Shown here: positions 10,893 to 20,690 of the stretch, piece by piece
How positions within the stretch are numbered: the stretch's first letter is position 1
Layout of the letters: each line of letters opens with the position of its first letter
Made by a program: the position numbers and the translations under genes
Source of the DNA: Chionoecetes opilio
Lineage: Eukaryota; Arthropoda; Malacostraca; Decapoda; Majidae
Length of the DNA stretch: 64,000 nucleotides
Direction of reading: 5' to 3'
NCBI GenBank assembly: GCA_016584305.1
Contig: JACEEZ010011758.1
Span: forward strand, 82,001 to 146,000
The notes under the pieces: generated by a model
The model's database searches: none
What the model saw: the letters and a program-made list of their open reading frames with translations, nothing else
What the model was told of the DNA's origin: nothing

Positions 10893-11073
10893 TCTAAAAC
10901 CCCATATACACTACCACTCGCCACCGTCGGTGCTTGCCGACGAGCAAGAGCTTGCCGACTTGCACTTACATTTTTGCTCGTTGGCATCCTGTCCACACTG
11001 TTACTTTTGAGTGACAAACACTCGATCGACGGGAAGCGCCGCCGATGGTGAGTGGTAGTGTGTACGGGGCTTT
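10893..11073. mobile_element. MITE with ~30-bp TIRs
   Basis: The left end 'ccccatatacactaccactc' and the right end 'gagtggtagtgtgtacgggg' are imperfect inverted repeats about 180 bases apart. No coding potential. Superfamily not assigned. Confidence 0.7.
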
Positions 11074-11082
11074 AGGGGAAGT

Positions 11083-11420
11083 GGTAGCAGAGTGGTTAGA
11101 GTCTCCGAGTGGCATTCTCGATGACCCGAGTTCGATCCTTGATGAGGGCTGTAAAATCCACTTAAAATCTTTCTCTGCATCGTCGAGTGCCCTAAGAACA
11201 CCCACATGCTGCCCATAAATCTACCTTCGATTGCGAGTGCATCGGAGGACACAGGGGGGAGGCATGAGCCTCTAATCACAGTCGTCACTATAAAAATCCT
11301 GCCTGCGCCACCACGGGCGAGGGCCAACCATCACAGCTCTCAAGTGAACTTTCAGGGCCTACCATCCCACCCCTGGAGGTCACTGCCTAACGACGCTGTA
11401 GGCACAAAAAAAAAAAAAGT
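11083..11420 (+). mobile_element. tRNA-derived SINE (family 3), near full length
   Basis: The head reads like a tRNA (A-box-like 'ggtagcagagtggttaga'; B box 'gagttcgatcc'). The body follows ('gatgagggctgtaaaatcc', 'cgtcgagtgccctaagaac') and the tail is poly(A) at 11405-11417. The 3' flank 'gtgtacgaagcagcgc' is the same as at 18075, so the SINE was already present in the carrier transposon before the two carriers separated. Confidence 0.85.
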
Positions 11421-11542
11421 GTACGAAGCAGCGCAAAACACTGGGAGATAATGCGCGAAAGTCGGGATGATAAGAATTTAGGACTCAGCGCGAAACTCAA
11501 GGATCGCGAAACTCGGATAGCGTGAAACTCGGGAGGGTACTG

Positions 11543-12704
11543 TATATCCACCCTCAGCCTACTGAGCTCGCTGAGTTGACCATCTAGTAACAGTAAAATA
11601 TTATTTACAACCTACTGTAAAGTAGTCGTCGACTTACGACCTTGATTGGTTACGACCGACCAGTCGTAAGTTGATCTGGTCGTAAGTCTGCCTATGTTAT
11701 ATTTATCTTACGTATATTATACTGTGTAATGATATTATAATCATCTTTAAGTCATATTTATCAACATTTTCTTTATTCATTATTGTTATAACCATTGCAC
11801 TGTACAGTATCATCTTTCTACACATCGTATAAAAATTCAACCATATTTTTAGTTAGTCAATTTTGCAATCTTTTTATCTTTCTTAGATATTATTATATTT
11901 TTCTAATGTTAAGGGGACTGCCCACCCTAAATCTTGTTTACTGATGGATCTTGCTGTAAATTTGATGAGTTATTTAGGGCTAAGTAAGGACTTCAAAACA
12001 TAAGTTTCATTTAGATCTGGCCAAGAGTTTTTTGCAAAATCATTTGCGTGTTTTGATATCTTATTGAATATCAAGTTACTTTAGTCTGACTTCTTATTTA
12101 TCCATTGTCTAATGTATTGAGGTGATAGAAAACTTTTGTCTACATTCCTATTTCATTGGAAAATATTTTTTTCTATTTATACAAATAATTATGATGGTTA
12201 TGCGGTAGCCAGGATGGGACGCGCGGGGGGGAAGGGTGTAGAATTGGGGGGGCCAGGGAATGGGTAATATGGCTCATATTTGCGCTTCAGAGCTACTACG
12301 TTGTAGTTCTAGGCCAAAAGAACAATTTTACAAATAATTATGATGGTGATGGGGTGGCCAGAATGGGACGCAGCCCCCCCCCCCCCCCCTGCGTCCCATT
12401 CTGGACGTCTGAGATCTGTCAGTTCTACGTACAAGCAAGCCCTCTATGTTTGATGGGTAGCATTGAAAAAGAAGAAAAGAAAAAAAATACTCCGTTATAG
12501 TTCTAGGCCAAAAGAACAATTTTAGCACATAAATGAAAAATGTCAAAATTGAGTGATTCTGGCACTCAGCTGTGTGGTGTCCCCTTAAGTTCCAGCTCCT
12601 CTGCTGATATTGTTAGGTACTTCCAGAGAAAACTGAAGTTTTCAGAAATATTCTTGGCAGCTTTGAATGTAACAGTCAGTCAGCCAATTATATTATTCAA
12701 TATG

Positions 12705-12708
<4 letters not shown>
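11543..12708. other. Non-coding repeat-derived sequence with a local duplication
   Basis: Contains 'acttacgacc'-type inverted words (11625-11690) suggesting another small TA-type MITE. There is also a direct duplication of about 135 bases around 'acaaataattatgatgg' (12181 and 12331). C and G homopolymers sit at 12222-12252 and 12374-12389. No gene seen. Confidence 0.45.
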
Positions 12709-12768
<60 letters not shown>

Positions 12769-13032
12769 CGCAGACTTTCTGAAAAATTCTTCTTCAGGTG
12801 ACTCATCTGCTTCATTTTGTTCTGATAAATCTGTATCTGCTGTGCCATCACCATCATCATGATATCTTCTTTTGCGTTTAGGTACAGCTGCTTTACCAGG
12901 ACCACGATACAATTTCACCTTGATATCCAGGTTTGAAGCAACTAGCTTTGCTTCGTTCCACATACTAGCTTTTCAGTTATTTCGGAGATCTGTCAGTTCT
13001 ACGTACAAGTAAGCCCTCTATGTTTGATGGGT
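12409..13032 (+). repeat. Direct repeat pair flanking an AT microsatellite
   Basis: The ~48-base phrase starting 'gagatctgtcagttctacgt' at 12409 recurs at 12985. Between them are (AT)n at 12709-12767 and sequence with no ORF of note. Confidence 0.7.
12709..12767 (+). repeat. (AT)n microsatellite
   Basis: A pure AT run about 59 bases long; Tyr-Ile ORFs through it are artefacts. Confidence 0.95.
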
Positions 13033-13144
13033 CCTATGGGCCCATCAAAACCCCATGGCCCCCCCAGAACCCCATGGGCCCCGGGGCAAATGCCCCGGCA
13101 GACCCCCCCTCTCGGTGGGCCTGGTTCCGAGGCATCTTGGAGGT

Positions 13145-13545
13145 CACTCATCATCACATCGGTCGAAGCTCGCACGCTTACAGCTAATAACTTGTAAACA
13201 AACCCACAACAACGAAAGTGTACCGTCGAATGAAAGCCATCAATAAATTACGATAACTGATAATATCGTGAATGGATCACAACATATATCCTTCACATGA
13301 ATGTTTATTTTGGTATTAATGGACGAGAACTGCGAGGTCGCTACCGCCGTTACATCGGTCGGGGCTCGCCCGACCACAGCTGATAACTTGTAAACAAACC
13401 CACAACAACGAAAGTGTACCCTCGAATGAAAGCCATCAATAAATTACGATAACTGACGATATTGTGAATGGATCACTACATATATCCTTCACATTAATGG
13501 TTTTTTTGGTAATAATGGACGAGGACTGCGCGGTCGCTACCGCCG
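13145..13545 (+). repeat. Tandem repeat, ~2.2 copies of a ~190-bp unit
   Basis: The unit contains 'aacttgtaaacaaaccc' and 'gaatgaaagccatcaata' and ends with 'ggtcgctaccgccgtt'. Copies start near 13152 and 13352. The same array occurs in reverse orientation at 57725-58135, so it belongs to a dispersed tandem-bearing element. Confidence 0.8.
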
Positions 13546-13609
13546 TTCCTCACCTCATGCCACCCTCACCCCACCTCCGTGGCGACACGCCGCCGCCGTG
13601 CCCCACCTC

Positions 13610-13872
13610 ACCCCATGCCAGGGACACACTGCCTTTGTTCTGTACGATATTTCGGAGCTCTATACGAGAACTCCTCGGATTTGCCCTACTTTGATGGCGG
13701 AATCGTTCTATATGATCACATTCGTTCCTAACAAAAACTTTGGAATTATATTTATTAAAAAAAAATTACCATTAATTAATTTTCAAATGTTTATATTTTA
13801 GGTCGTTCGTTTTATAGGGGAGACGCTCTATGCGAACACGTCTTATGCGGGACCCTTAGTGCACTGTGGTGG
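13610..13872 (+). mobile_element. Dispersed repeat (MITE-like), copy 1
   Basis: Shares its ends and order with 45355-45600 (opposite strand): 'tactttgatggcggaatc', an A/T tract, 'ctctatgcgaacacg' and 'cttatgcgggaccc'. No coding capacity. Confidence 0.65.
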
Positions 13873-14380
13873 GCCTTGCTAATTCCTGTTTGACAGTACA
13901 GTCTTGCCTCACAACAGGGACCCCACTGGAAAAAAGTTAGGAAACTTTTGTGTAAATAAATAAGTAAATAATAATGATAATAATTTTTTGAATAAATATT
14001 TGCCGGCCATTACGACTTATATCGGTAATTCCAATTTAACGAATACCGACTTATCAAGGTTTTACTGTACAGGGAGGTCCCGAAGATACGAGCAGTTAGG
14101 TTCCACCTGGCACACTCGTAAAGCGAAATCTTGTATAACGAAACACATAACTAATGGTAAAATATAGGTTTGGTTCCAGGACCCCATCAATTTAAAAAAA
14201 ATAAAAAAAAATAAAAAAAGACATGTTTTTCAAGCTAAAATAAACTATAGCAAACACAAAAAACTCTCAAACTCTCAAATATAGGGCTCTATATACCACA
14301 CCACCACACAAAACACAGTGAATTATGAGTGTGACAGCACAGTAGGACAGAGCACAAATAAGTCACAATAAGCACATTAA

Positions 14381-15002
14381 CCCCTTCACTGCGGATATCA
14401 AATTCATAGGCCTACCCCCCTGTGCGGCAGGTTGAATTAAAATATAAAATAATTACTGATCATATTTTAAAGTGCCCAAATGAATAGGATGCTCATTCCA
14501 TACCAGAAAATCTATGTTTCGTCTTGGTGGAGGCTACCAGCTAAGTGAAGAGTTACGTCAAAGTGCAGCAACAGGGCCGTGACCGTGCTGCCAGACGCAC
14601 AATGAAACTACTTACTACTCAACATAATACAGCTTATTTTGGTACATAAATGCTTCATTTATGCATTCATTCATTCATTCATACTTCTGTTTTATATCCA
14701 TCAAGAATATATTGAATATCTTGACTATTTATCCTCGCCATTGAAGTACCAAGTTGAAGGCAGCGTCAACACGTCGTACTGTACCGCTTGACCTTATTAG
14801 TCACACTAACTCACGCAAGCAGAAAAAGAGGTTATATTATATCGCAACACTTGACACTGTTGCCATACAAGCCTATCACAACGAATATTTACCCATAATA
14901 TCATTGAGCGCACAGTTTAAATACAGAAACCATATATGTACCAGCCGCAGTGAACCCTTAAATAGCTGAGAGACCGTATTTGTACCAGCCGCAGTGAAGG
15001 GG
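14381..15002. mobile_element. piggyBac-like MITE with TTAA duplication
   Basis: TTAA-ccccttcactgcgg at the left (14377) and ccgcagtgaagggg-TTAA at the right (to 15006). This gives an exact 14-base TIR plus TTAA target duplication, the signature of piggyBac-class insertion. It is 622 bases with no transposase. A second 'gccgcagtgaaccctta' near 14944 looks like a partial terminal repeat. Compare 24045-24252. Confidence 0.85.
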
Positions 15003-15271
15003 TTAAGTAAACCAGCAAATCACTAAAATCGACTCACAAGGCACAATACATACAAGCAACAAAGACGTTGTATGTACTCTTGGGGACGCTGCGTGATACA
15101 CTAGACTCGAGAGGGTAAGGTAGGTAAGGGACAAAGGAGGGGTGCGCAGACCTCTTCCACTGCCCACAAACTGATCTCTGCGCATCTGAATCATTGTACA
15201 TTGTCCAGGGTTGTGAATTTTTGTAGGCCACATTGTCATACCGAGCCACCAGAATGATCATATTTTTGTCG

Positions 15272-15446
15272 AAGCTCGCTTCGCTCGCTTGGACACCTAT
15301 TTCAGCCGAAATCAGGCGTCATATAGGCTTGTAAAATGTTTCCACGAATGTGTGAGCAAGAAAGATACAGAAAGAAAGAAAAAAATTTGGCACAGAAAGT
15401 TATATTTCGTCTCTTAACTCATTGTCCAAGCGAGCGAAGCGAGCTT
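15272..15446. mobile_element. MITE with palindromic TIR
   Basis: 'agctcgcttcgctcgcttgg' on the left and 'ccaagcgagcgaagcgagct' on the right form a perfect inverted repeat. The 175-base element has no ORF. Confidence 0.85.
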
Positions 15447-16059
15447 TTAGCATTTATGCTAAAATTCATAATATATTGTGCCTGGCGACATTAGTGCAGT
15501 GGCGAAAGTGGTGCATTAGTGCAGTGGAAATAAAATGTGTTCGTAGCCTTCACAACAACAGTGTCTCTTAGCGTCGCCGAGAGGCAGGCCGCTTGTGTTA
15601 GGCCTCATATAACCACTACAACTCGTGTTTCTAATGCCGTTATAGCTGTAATTAGGGTTAGCGTGGTGTTATATACGTGGTAGGGTGTGTGAGGTGTTAA
15701 ATATGCCATTTCAGACGTGGGTACAGAGAGGAGGAAGAATAACAATTATAAAATACCACCACCACCACCATCAGATTGATTATATATATATTATCGTACA
15801 ACCTTAGGTAAAATCATATAGTCTGTAAATGACTTTAGAATTTTAGTAAATAACTTGTAATTTACTTTAGTAAATAACTTGGTAATTTTACTCACCCCAG
15901 TTTGAATGTCGTAGCATTGGATTTTCGATCTCGTATATTGAAAATAGACCCTAATTTACACATCTCGTATCATCGGATTCTCGTATATCGAATGCTCGTA
16001 CAACGGGACCTCCCTGTATATCATTTCTTCAATATGTAGATAAGTTTTAAGGGTTATGC

Positions 16060-16180
16060 AGAAGTGAATTAATACTGCACAGTATACTGAGCAAAAAATA
16101 ATATAGAAAATGTAAGTGGTAACGGCAGCAGCGACCGTGTAGTTCTCGTCCATTATAACCGATAATTTCCTTAACAGCCT
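16060..16180 (+). repeat. Dispersed repeat shared with 22320-22445
   Basis: Phrases 'tgaattaatactgcaca', 'gagcaaaaaataat' and 'ctcgtccattataacc' recur in the same order at 22320-22445. Type unknown. Confidence 0.6.
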
Positions 16181-16378
16181 CATCGGCGGTTACAGTACTA
16201 CAGTACCCTCCTAAGTTTCGCACTTGCTTTCTTCCGGAGGCATAGTGCGAAACTCGCGGATCGCGAAACTCGGGTATTGAAAACACTGTAAAAATGCTTA
16301 TTTAGTCCGGTGCGAGGTGTACCTACCGTATTTTACAGCTTATAAGACTCACTTTTTCCCCAAAAAAATATCCTGAAA

Positions 16379-16480
16379 ATGCGCCAAGCCCATGTCCACC
16401 CAGCAGTGAATGCGTACCGGGTGTTAGCCAAGGGTTGGTGCCCCTTCTCCAGAGGTGGTGGCTTCGGCCAACACTACGTA
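16379..16480 (+). mobile_element. SINE family 2 fragment
   Basis: The stretch 'tgtccacccagcagtgaatg' with 'taccgggtgttagcc' matches the body of the SINE copies at 42054-42345 and 45593-46130. The tRNA head is absent. Confidence 0.6.
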
Positions 16481-16673
16481 GAGGAGAGGAGGAGGAGAGG
16501 AGCTTGAGCTTGAGTTGGGAGTCACCCAGCGGATGCTGTCGGTGAAGCCTTTAGTCCGGCGTTCTCCCACACACGTAATCTGTCCTACGAACGATACTTG
16601 ATCTTGATCTTGATATTACAGGTGGCCTATTCTTCATAGGCCAGGCCTTTGAAGAATAGGCCACGGTGTTGCA

Positions 16674-17764
16674 TAAAATAAGTAACACCTCGAAATAAGT
16701 AGCAGCTGACCTCACCCCCCCGCCAATCCTTACTTATTTACCACAAAATACTCCTTTGTAAGTAATTAATAAGGAAGTGTGTGGTACTGTGGTTGCTGGA
16801 GGTACTGGAGGTGACAGGAGAGAAGAGAGGAAGGCATTGGAGGTACCGTAGAGAAGGGAGGAAAGCATTAGTGTAGTGATTAGTTAGTAAGAGCAAGGCA
16901 TCGAGTGATCTAGCTCTGTACACGTTTTATGTCTGCGTTAGTGTGCTTTTATGTATGACAAGCAGACCCGGATTATCCTATAGGCTAGTATAGGCTGCAG
17001 CTTAGGGCCCCTCAAGCTTGGGGGCCCCAAACCTGGGGTCCCTGCTAAAAGATTTCCATATATAATTTTTTTTGAAAAATGATATTTTGCATTGTTGAAT
17101 AATTCATTTAACTTAAAATAAAATTACAAATAATTTGAGATAAAGGGCCCCTGTTTGAGGCCATTTATTTGAGATAAAGGGTCTCTGTTTGAGGCCTTTA
17201 TTTGAGATAAAGGGCCCCTGTTTGGGACCTTAGCTGTAAATCATGGGGTAAAAAATATTCAAGACGGGTGCGGGCGAGTTAGAAGGTGGCTCCGTCTGAG
17301 GGGGCCCACAATTTAATTAGCCTAGGGGCCCCAAAAGGTCATAATCCGGCCCTGATGACAAGGCAGGTGAAGGGATTATCTTGTTAAAAACTTCCATCTC
17401 TGTCTCTCTCGATTCGTCTTCTTCTTGTGACCTTTGACGCTTAGTATCGCTTCATAGGTTCTCTTCAAACTTCGTCTTCTTTGTAAACAGATTTGTCAAC
17501 TCTTCCCTTGTCTATTTCACCTGGGATACTAAACCAATTTCATTTGTTTCGGTCTGTGTGAATGAGGGCGTCAGCTGATGGTTGTGTGACAGTGTTATAC
17601 GGCAATCTCTTCTCTCCTGTCTCCTCCAGTACCTCCAGAAACCGCAGTAGCACACACGTCATGGTTAATCACTTATAAAGGAGTATTTTGTGGTAAATAA
17701 GTAAGGAACGGCGGGGGTGTAAGGTTTAAAGGTGCTACTTATTTGGAGGTGTTACCTATCTTAT
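16674..17764. mobile_element. Element with ~150-bp inverted repeats
   Basis: The left arm 16676-16820 (starting 'aaaataagtaacacctcgaa') is the inverse of 17610-17764 (ending 'ggaggtgttacctatcttat'). Internal 'accacaaaatactccttt' and 'aaaggagtattttgtggt' match exactly. The hAT MITE at 16963 interrupts it. No coding sequence is recognised. Confidence 0.75.
16963..17354. mobile_element. hAT MITE with 8-bp target duplication
   Basis: Exact 8-base direct repeats ATGACAAG at 16955-16962 and 17355-17362 flank termini cagacccggattat and ataatccggccctg. An 8-bp duplication with CAG...CTG ends is diagnostic of hAT elements. The element is 392 bases, without an ORF. Confidence 0.9.
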
Positions 17765-18041
17765 TTAATTATCCTTGATGAGGGCTGTAAAATCCACTTA
17801 AAATCTTTCTCTGCACCGTCGAGTGGCCTAAGAACACCCACACGCTGCCCATTAACTCTACCTTCGATTGCGAGGGCATCAGAGGACACAAGGGGTGGCA
17901 TGAGCCTCTAATCACAGGCGTCACTATAGAAATAATGTCTGCGTCACCACGGGCGAGGGCTAACCATCACAGCCCTCAAGTGAACCTCCAGGGCCTACCA
18001 TCCCACACCTGGAGCTCACGGCCTAACGCCGTGGGGGAGAG

Positions 18042-18075
<34 letters not shown>
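17765..18075 (+). mobile_element. tRNA-derived SINE (family 3), 5'-truncated
   Basis: Starts in the body ('ccttgatgagggctgtaaaa') without the tRNA head and ends in a poly(A) run of about 33 bases (18042-18074). It sits at the same place in its carrier as the copy at 11083-11420. Confidence 0.85.
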
Positions 18076-18315
18076 GTGTACGAAGCAGCGCGAAACTCGG
18101 GGATATAATGCGCGAAAGTCAGGATGGTATGAATTTAGGACTCAGCGCAAAACTCGAGGATCGCGAAACTCGCATAGCGTGAATATCGGGAGGGTACTGT
18201 ACTTATTTTTGTGGCTTAACTTTCATTATCTACACATAAACAAAGCAATGCATGTTAAATATAGTTCTCTTTTGGCACAAACCTAAGTATCCAGTGTTTC
18301 ACTACCTTACAATAA

Positions 18316-18595
18316 AAGGTAAAGAAGGTAAAGGTGTTCATCTCCGTGGCATCAGCCATTGAGCCTGTGGTGGGTAAAAACCCGCTGCCCCGGGACACAG
18401 GGCTAGTGTGACATCCGGGTTACCACAGTTACCTTCCCCAGGTTTCCCCAGGTACCCATTTTTCGAACAACCCCAAAAGGAAGGATGAACAGCTGGGCGG
18501 GCTGGTTTCCAACTACCCTGGCCCGGATTCGAACCAGGGCCTGCAGATTCGTAGCTAGATGTGCTAGTCACTACACCATGGAGACAACAATACAA
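18316..18595 (-). mobile_element. tRNA-derived SINE (family 1), minus orientation
   Basis: On the minus strand the head reads 'ctccatggtgtagtgactag' and then a B box inside 'ggttcgaatccgggcc'. The body shares 'aacctggggaaggtaac'-type sequence with 20030-20310. It is called a SINE and not a tRNA because the long homologous body is shared and the tRNA part is not a clean cloverleaf. Confidence 0.8.
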
Positions 18596-18599
18596 TACA

Positions 18600-20026
18600 A
18601 TGCCTTACAAGAGCTGTACACAAAATGCCCATGGTCTCATCTCAAAACACATTAGAGATATGACATTGTGTCCATTTACCCTCTATTGTCAGTTAAGATC
18701 ACAAGGATATTGTGTACAGCCACAGCAGAATTGTAAAGCGTAAGTACGTAAATTGTATTTGCATCAAAAGAGTAATATGTACAGTTAACAAATACTGTAC
18801 CACTAAGCTAATAGATGGTAGAAGCTAATCTATCAAAAGAATAAGCAGTGTGTCCACTGTCTAAGGTTTTAGATTAGAGCCTGAAGAGAGGCGAGGTACA
18901 GGCCTTGTTGTGTGTGTATGGTTCAAGGTACATCTATACTGGTCTAGGTTGCTAGCTTACACCACGTACTGTCTCAAATGAACCTTCCTGACTTTTTTGT
19001 TATCTTCTTTTTTTTCTGACAAATATTGAGATCATACAGAGAAAATTTAGGGTATATAATCATTCATATCCCTCTGACTCTGATATCATCTTTGATGACA
19101 AACAGAAAGGTTTTCCCATTATTACATCAGAGATAGGGCTAGAGAAAAGAACCATGTGACAGCCACCAGTTTTCCCACGACAGCTTTATATCACAAAAGG
19201 CTGCATATAGTAAGTAGGCTATAATATTATTTTATACAAAAGTTTAATCGGTCCTTGTTAATATGCTGGAGAGTTTAAAGTTTCATTGATAGACAACTTG
19301 CACCTGGGTCATTCTTGCCCTAAAAGGGGAGGCGTACATCCCACACACAAATTTTGACTCAACAATAATCTGTTCAAGGCTAAGAATACCCTAGAAAGGC
19401 CACAAACACGGGTTAGGAGACAGCCATGATGTCGACAGTAACAGTGTAAAGAAGATTAACACTGTTCTTGGAGGTATAATGGGTGAAGGACATGCCATCA
19501 CGATAAGCAGTACTCAAATCAATTATGCTTCCCATTGCCTCTCTGACCCAAAAAATTCAATAAGATTTTGCTAATTCATTATTTTCAGGTGACAGAGAAA
19601 AGTAAAATCAGATAATGGCAGATCACCGACGAGGAAGATTACTGAAGAAAATGTTTCAGTAGACTGATGGACAAAGAAAGACTCCAGCCTGCTGTAACCA
19701 TTCACCAATAATACCCTACTTGATTTACAGCAGGCTCAGCAAAAACCCCTATAAATCCTTGGAATAATGACAACAATATTGGATATACCAATGCTTCTGC
19801 CAAGCCACTAATTAGGCTGCTTTAAAACCATTCTAAGTCCCCACGAATCTTACATCAAAGTACAAAAATGTTCCTGGTTTGGCTTTTGGGAAATAGCCCC
19901 CTACCCTTTATTCTCATTAATGTAAAATATATGAAAATAAAAAATGTATAACATGGCGATTAAGAATTCAATGCATTTATGAAATACATAAAAATAATTA
20001 ATCTGCAACACATATGCACGTCACAT
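18600..20026. other. Intronic sequence, nothing recognised
   Basis: Ordinary AT-rich intron between AKR exons 2 and 3 with no coding, repeat or RNA signal I can support. Confidence 0.5.
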
Positions 20027-20029
20027 CGC

Positions 20030-20310
20030 CTCCGTGGTGTAGTGGCTAGCGGGCCTGGCTACAAATCTGCGGGCCCTGGTTCGAATCCAGGCCAGGGAAA
20101 GTCGGCGACCAGTCAAACCAGCTGTTGTTTCTCCCTTTCCGGGTTGATAAATAGATACCTGCGTAAACCTGGGGAAGGTAACTATGGTAATCCGGATGTC
20201 ACCCTGTGTTCTGGGGTAGCGGGTCCTTACCCACTACAGGTTCAAAGGGCTAATGCCACAGATATGAGCCCTAAAGGCCATCCGCAGCATAGCGTATGCC
20301 CCCATCTTTA
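20030..20310 (+). mobile_element. tRNA-derived SINE (family 1), plus orientation
   Basis: Head 'cctccgtggtgtagtggcta' (A-box region) and 'ggttcgaatccaggcc' (B box), followed by the same body as 18316-18595 read inversely. It ends near 20310 with 'ccatctttaccttac'. It lies just downstream (gene sense) of AKR exon 3. Confidence 0.82.
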
Positions 20311-20348
20311 CCTTACATATGCAGACAGCATGAGACAAATTACCTCAC

Positions 20349-20465
20349 CTTGTAACCCATCGGCCAGTGAATCAGGTAGAGATCCAAGTATTGCAGCCCC
20401 AGGTTGCCCAGTGACTCCTTCAGTGTGGGAAGCACCAACTCCTTGCTATGGAAGGTGTTCCAACA
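20349..20465 (-). CDS. Aldo-keto reductase, exon 3
   Basis: A 117-base minus-strand exon (39 codons, phase 0), with acceptor TTTTTACAG above 20465 and donor GTGAGG below 20349. It encodes [19 protein letters not shown], then [18 protein letters not shown]. The LIHWP motif contains the catalytic-pocket His (H110/H117 of AKR1 numbering). Most AKRs have LWN, not CWN, at the start, a mild change. The exon is intact. Confidence 0.95.
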
Positions 20466-20690
20466 CTGTAAAAATATTTATGTAAAAGCATTATTATTGT
20501 TATTGAATTACCTTGAAATTAACAACTTGATTGTGCCCTGGAACAACTATTATCACTTTGCAAATCTTAACATTGTAAGGGCTGGTTATATTCTACCATC
20601 TGTAAACTTTCATCGCACAAGTACACACAAACCTCGATTTCCCGGATATCGGATTTGCCGGACAAAATCCGAGGTCCGGGGATATGTCAA

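Larger units (their letters stand above)
7424..11542. mobile_element. Outer TA-flanked Tigger/pogo-type element carrying nested insertions
   Basis: The left terminus at 7424 (TA-cagtggtgcatcaagtttcac) pairs with the right terminus ending at 11542 (gtgaaactcgggagggtactg-TA). The arms share the phrase 'gcgaaactc', and TA flanks both ends. The right end is shared with the element at 16201-18199. Inside lie two other Tigger-like elements (7830-8842 and 8845-10460), two SINEs and a MITE, so the 4.1 kb is a stack of insertions. No transposase of its own survives. Superfamily is inferred from TA duplication and terminus style. Confidence 0.6.
14070..16016. mobile_element. TA-flanked DNA transposon (Tigger/mariner type), non-autonomous
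   Basis: The left terminus TA-cagggaggtcccgaagatac and the right terminus reading 'gtacaacgggacctccctg'-TA form an inverted repeat; TA occurs at 14068-14069 and 16017-16018. The 1947 bases contain no transposase but hold two nested MITEs (14381-15002 and 15272-15446). Confidence 0.85.
16201..18199. mobile_element. TA-flanked Tigger-type element hosting three nested insertions
   Basis: The left end TA-cagtaccctcctaagtttcgc and the right end 'atcgggagggtactg'-TA match the termini of 7424-11542. Inside are a long-inverted-repeat element (16674-17764), a hAT MITE inside that (16963-17354), and a SINE (17765-18075). The right 125 bases match 11420-11542 closely. Confidence 0.8.

Noticed and set aside
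13897..14067. Small TA-flanked MITE
   Set aside because: The right end 'aaggttttactg'-TA looks like a Tigger end, but the proposed left end matches only a few bases.
20030..20095. tRNA gene
   Set aside because: A and B boxes are present, but a second copy (18530-18595 inverse) shares a ~200-base body, so it is a SINE head, not a tRNA gene.
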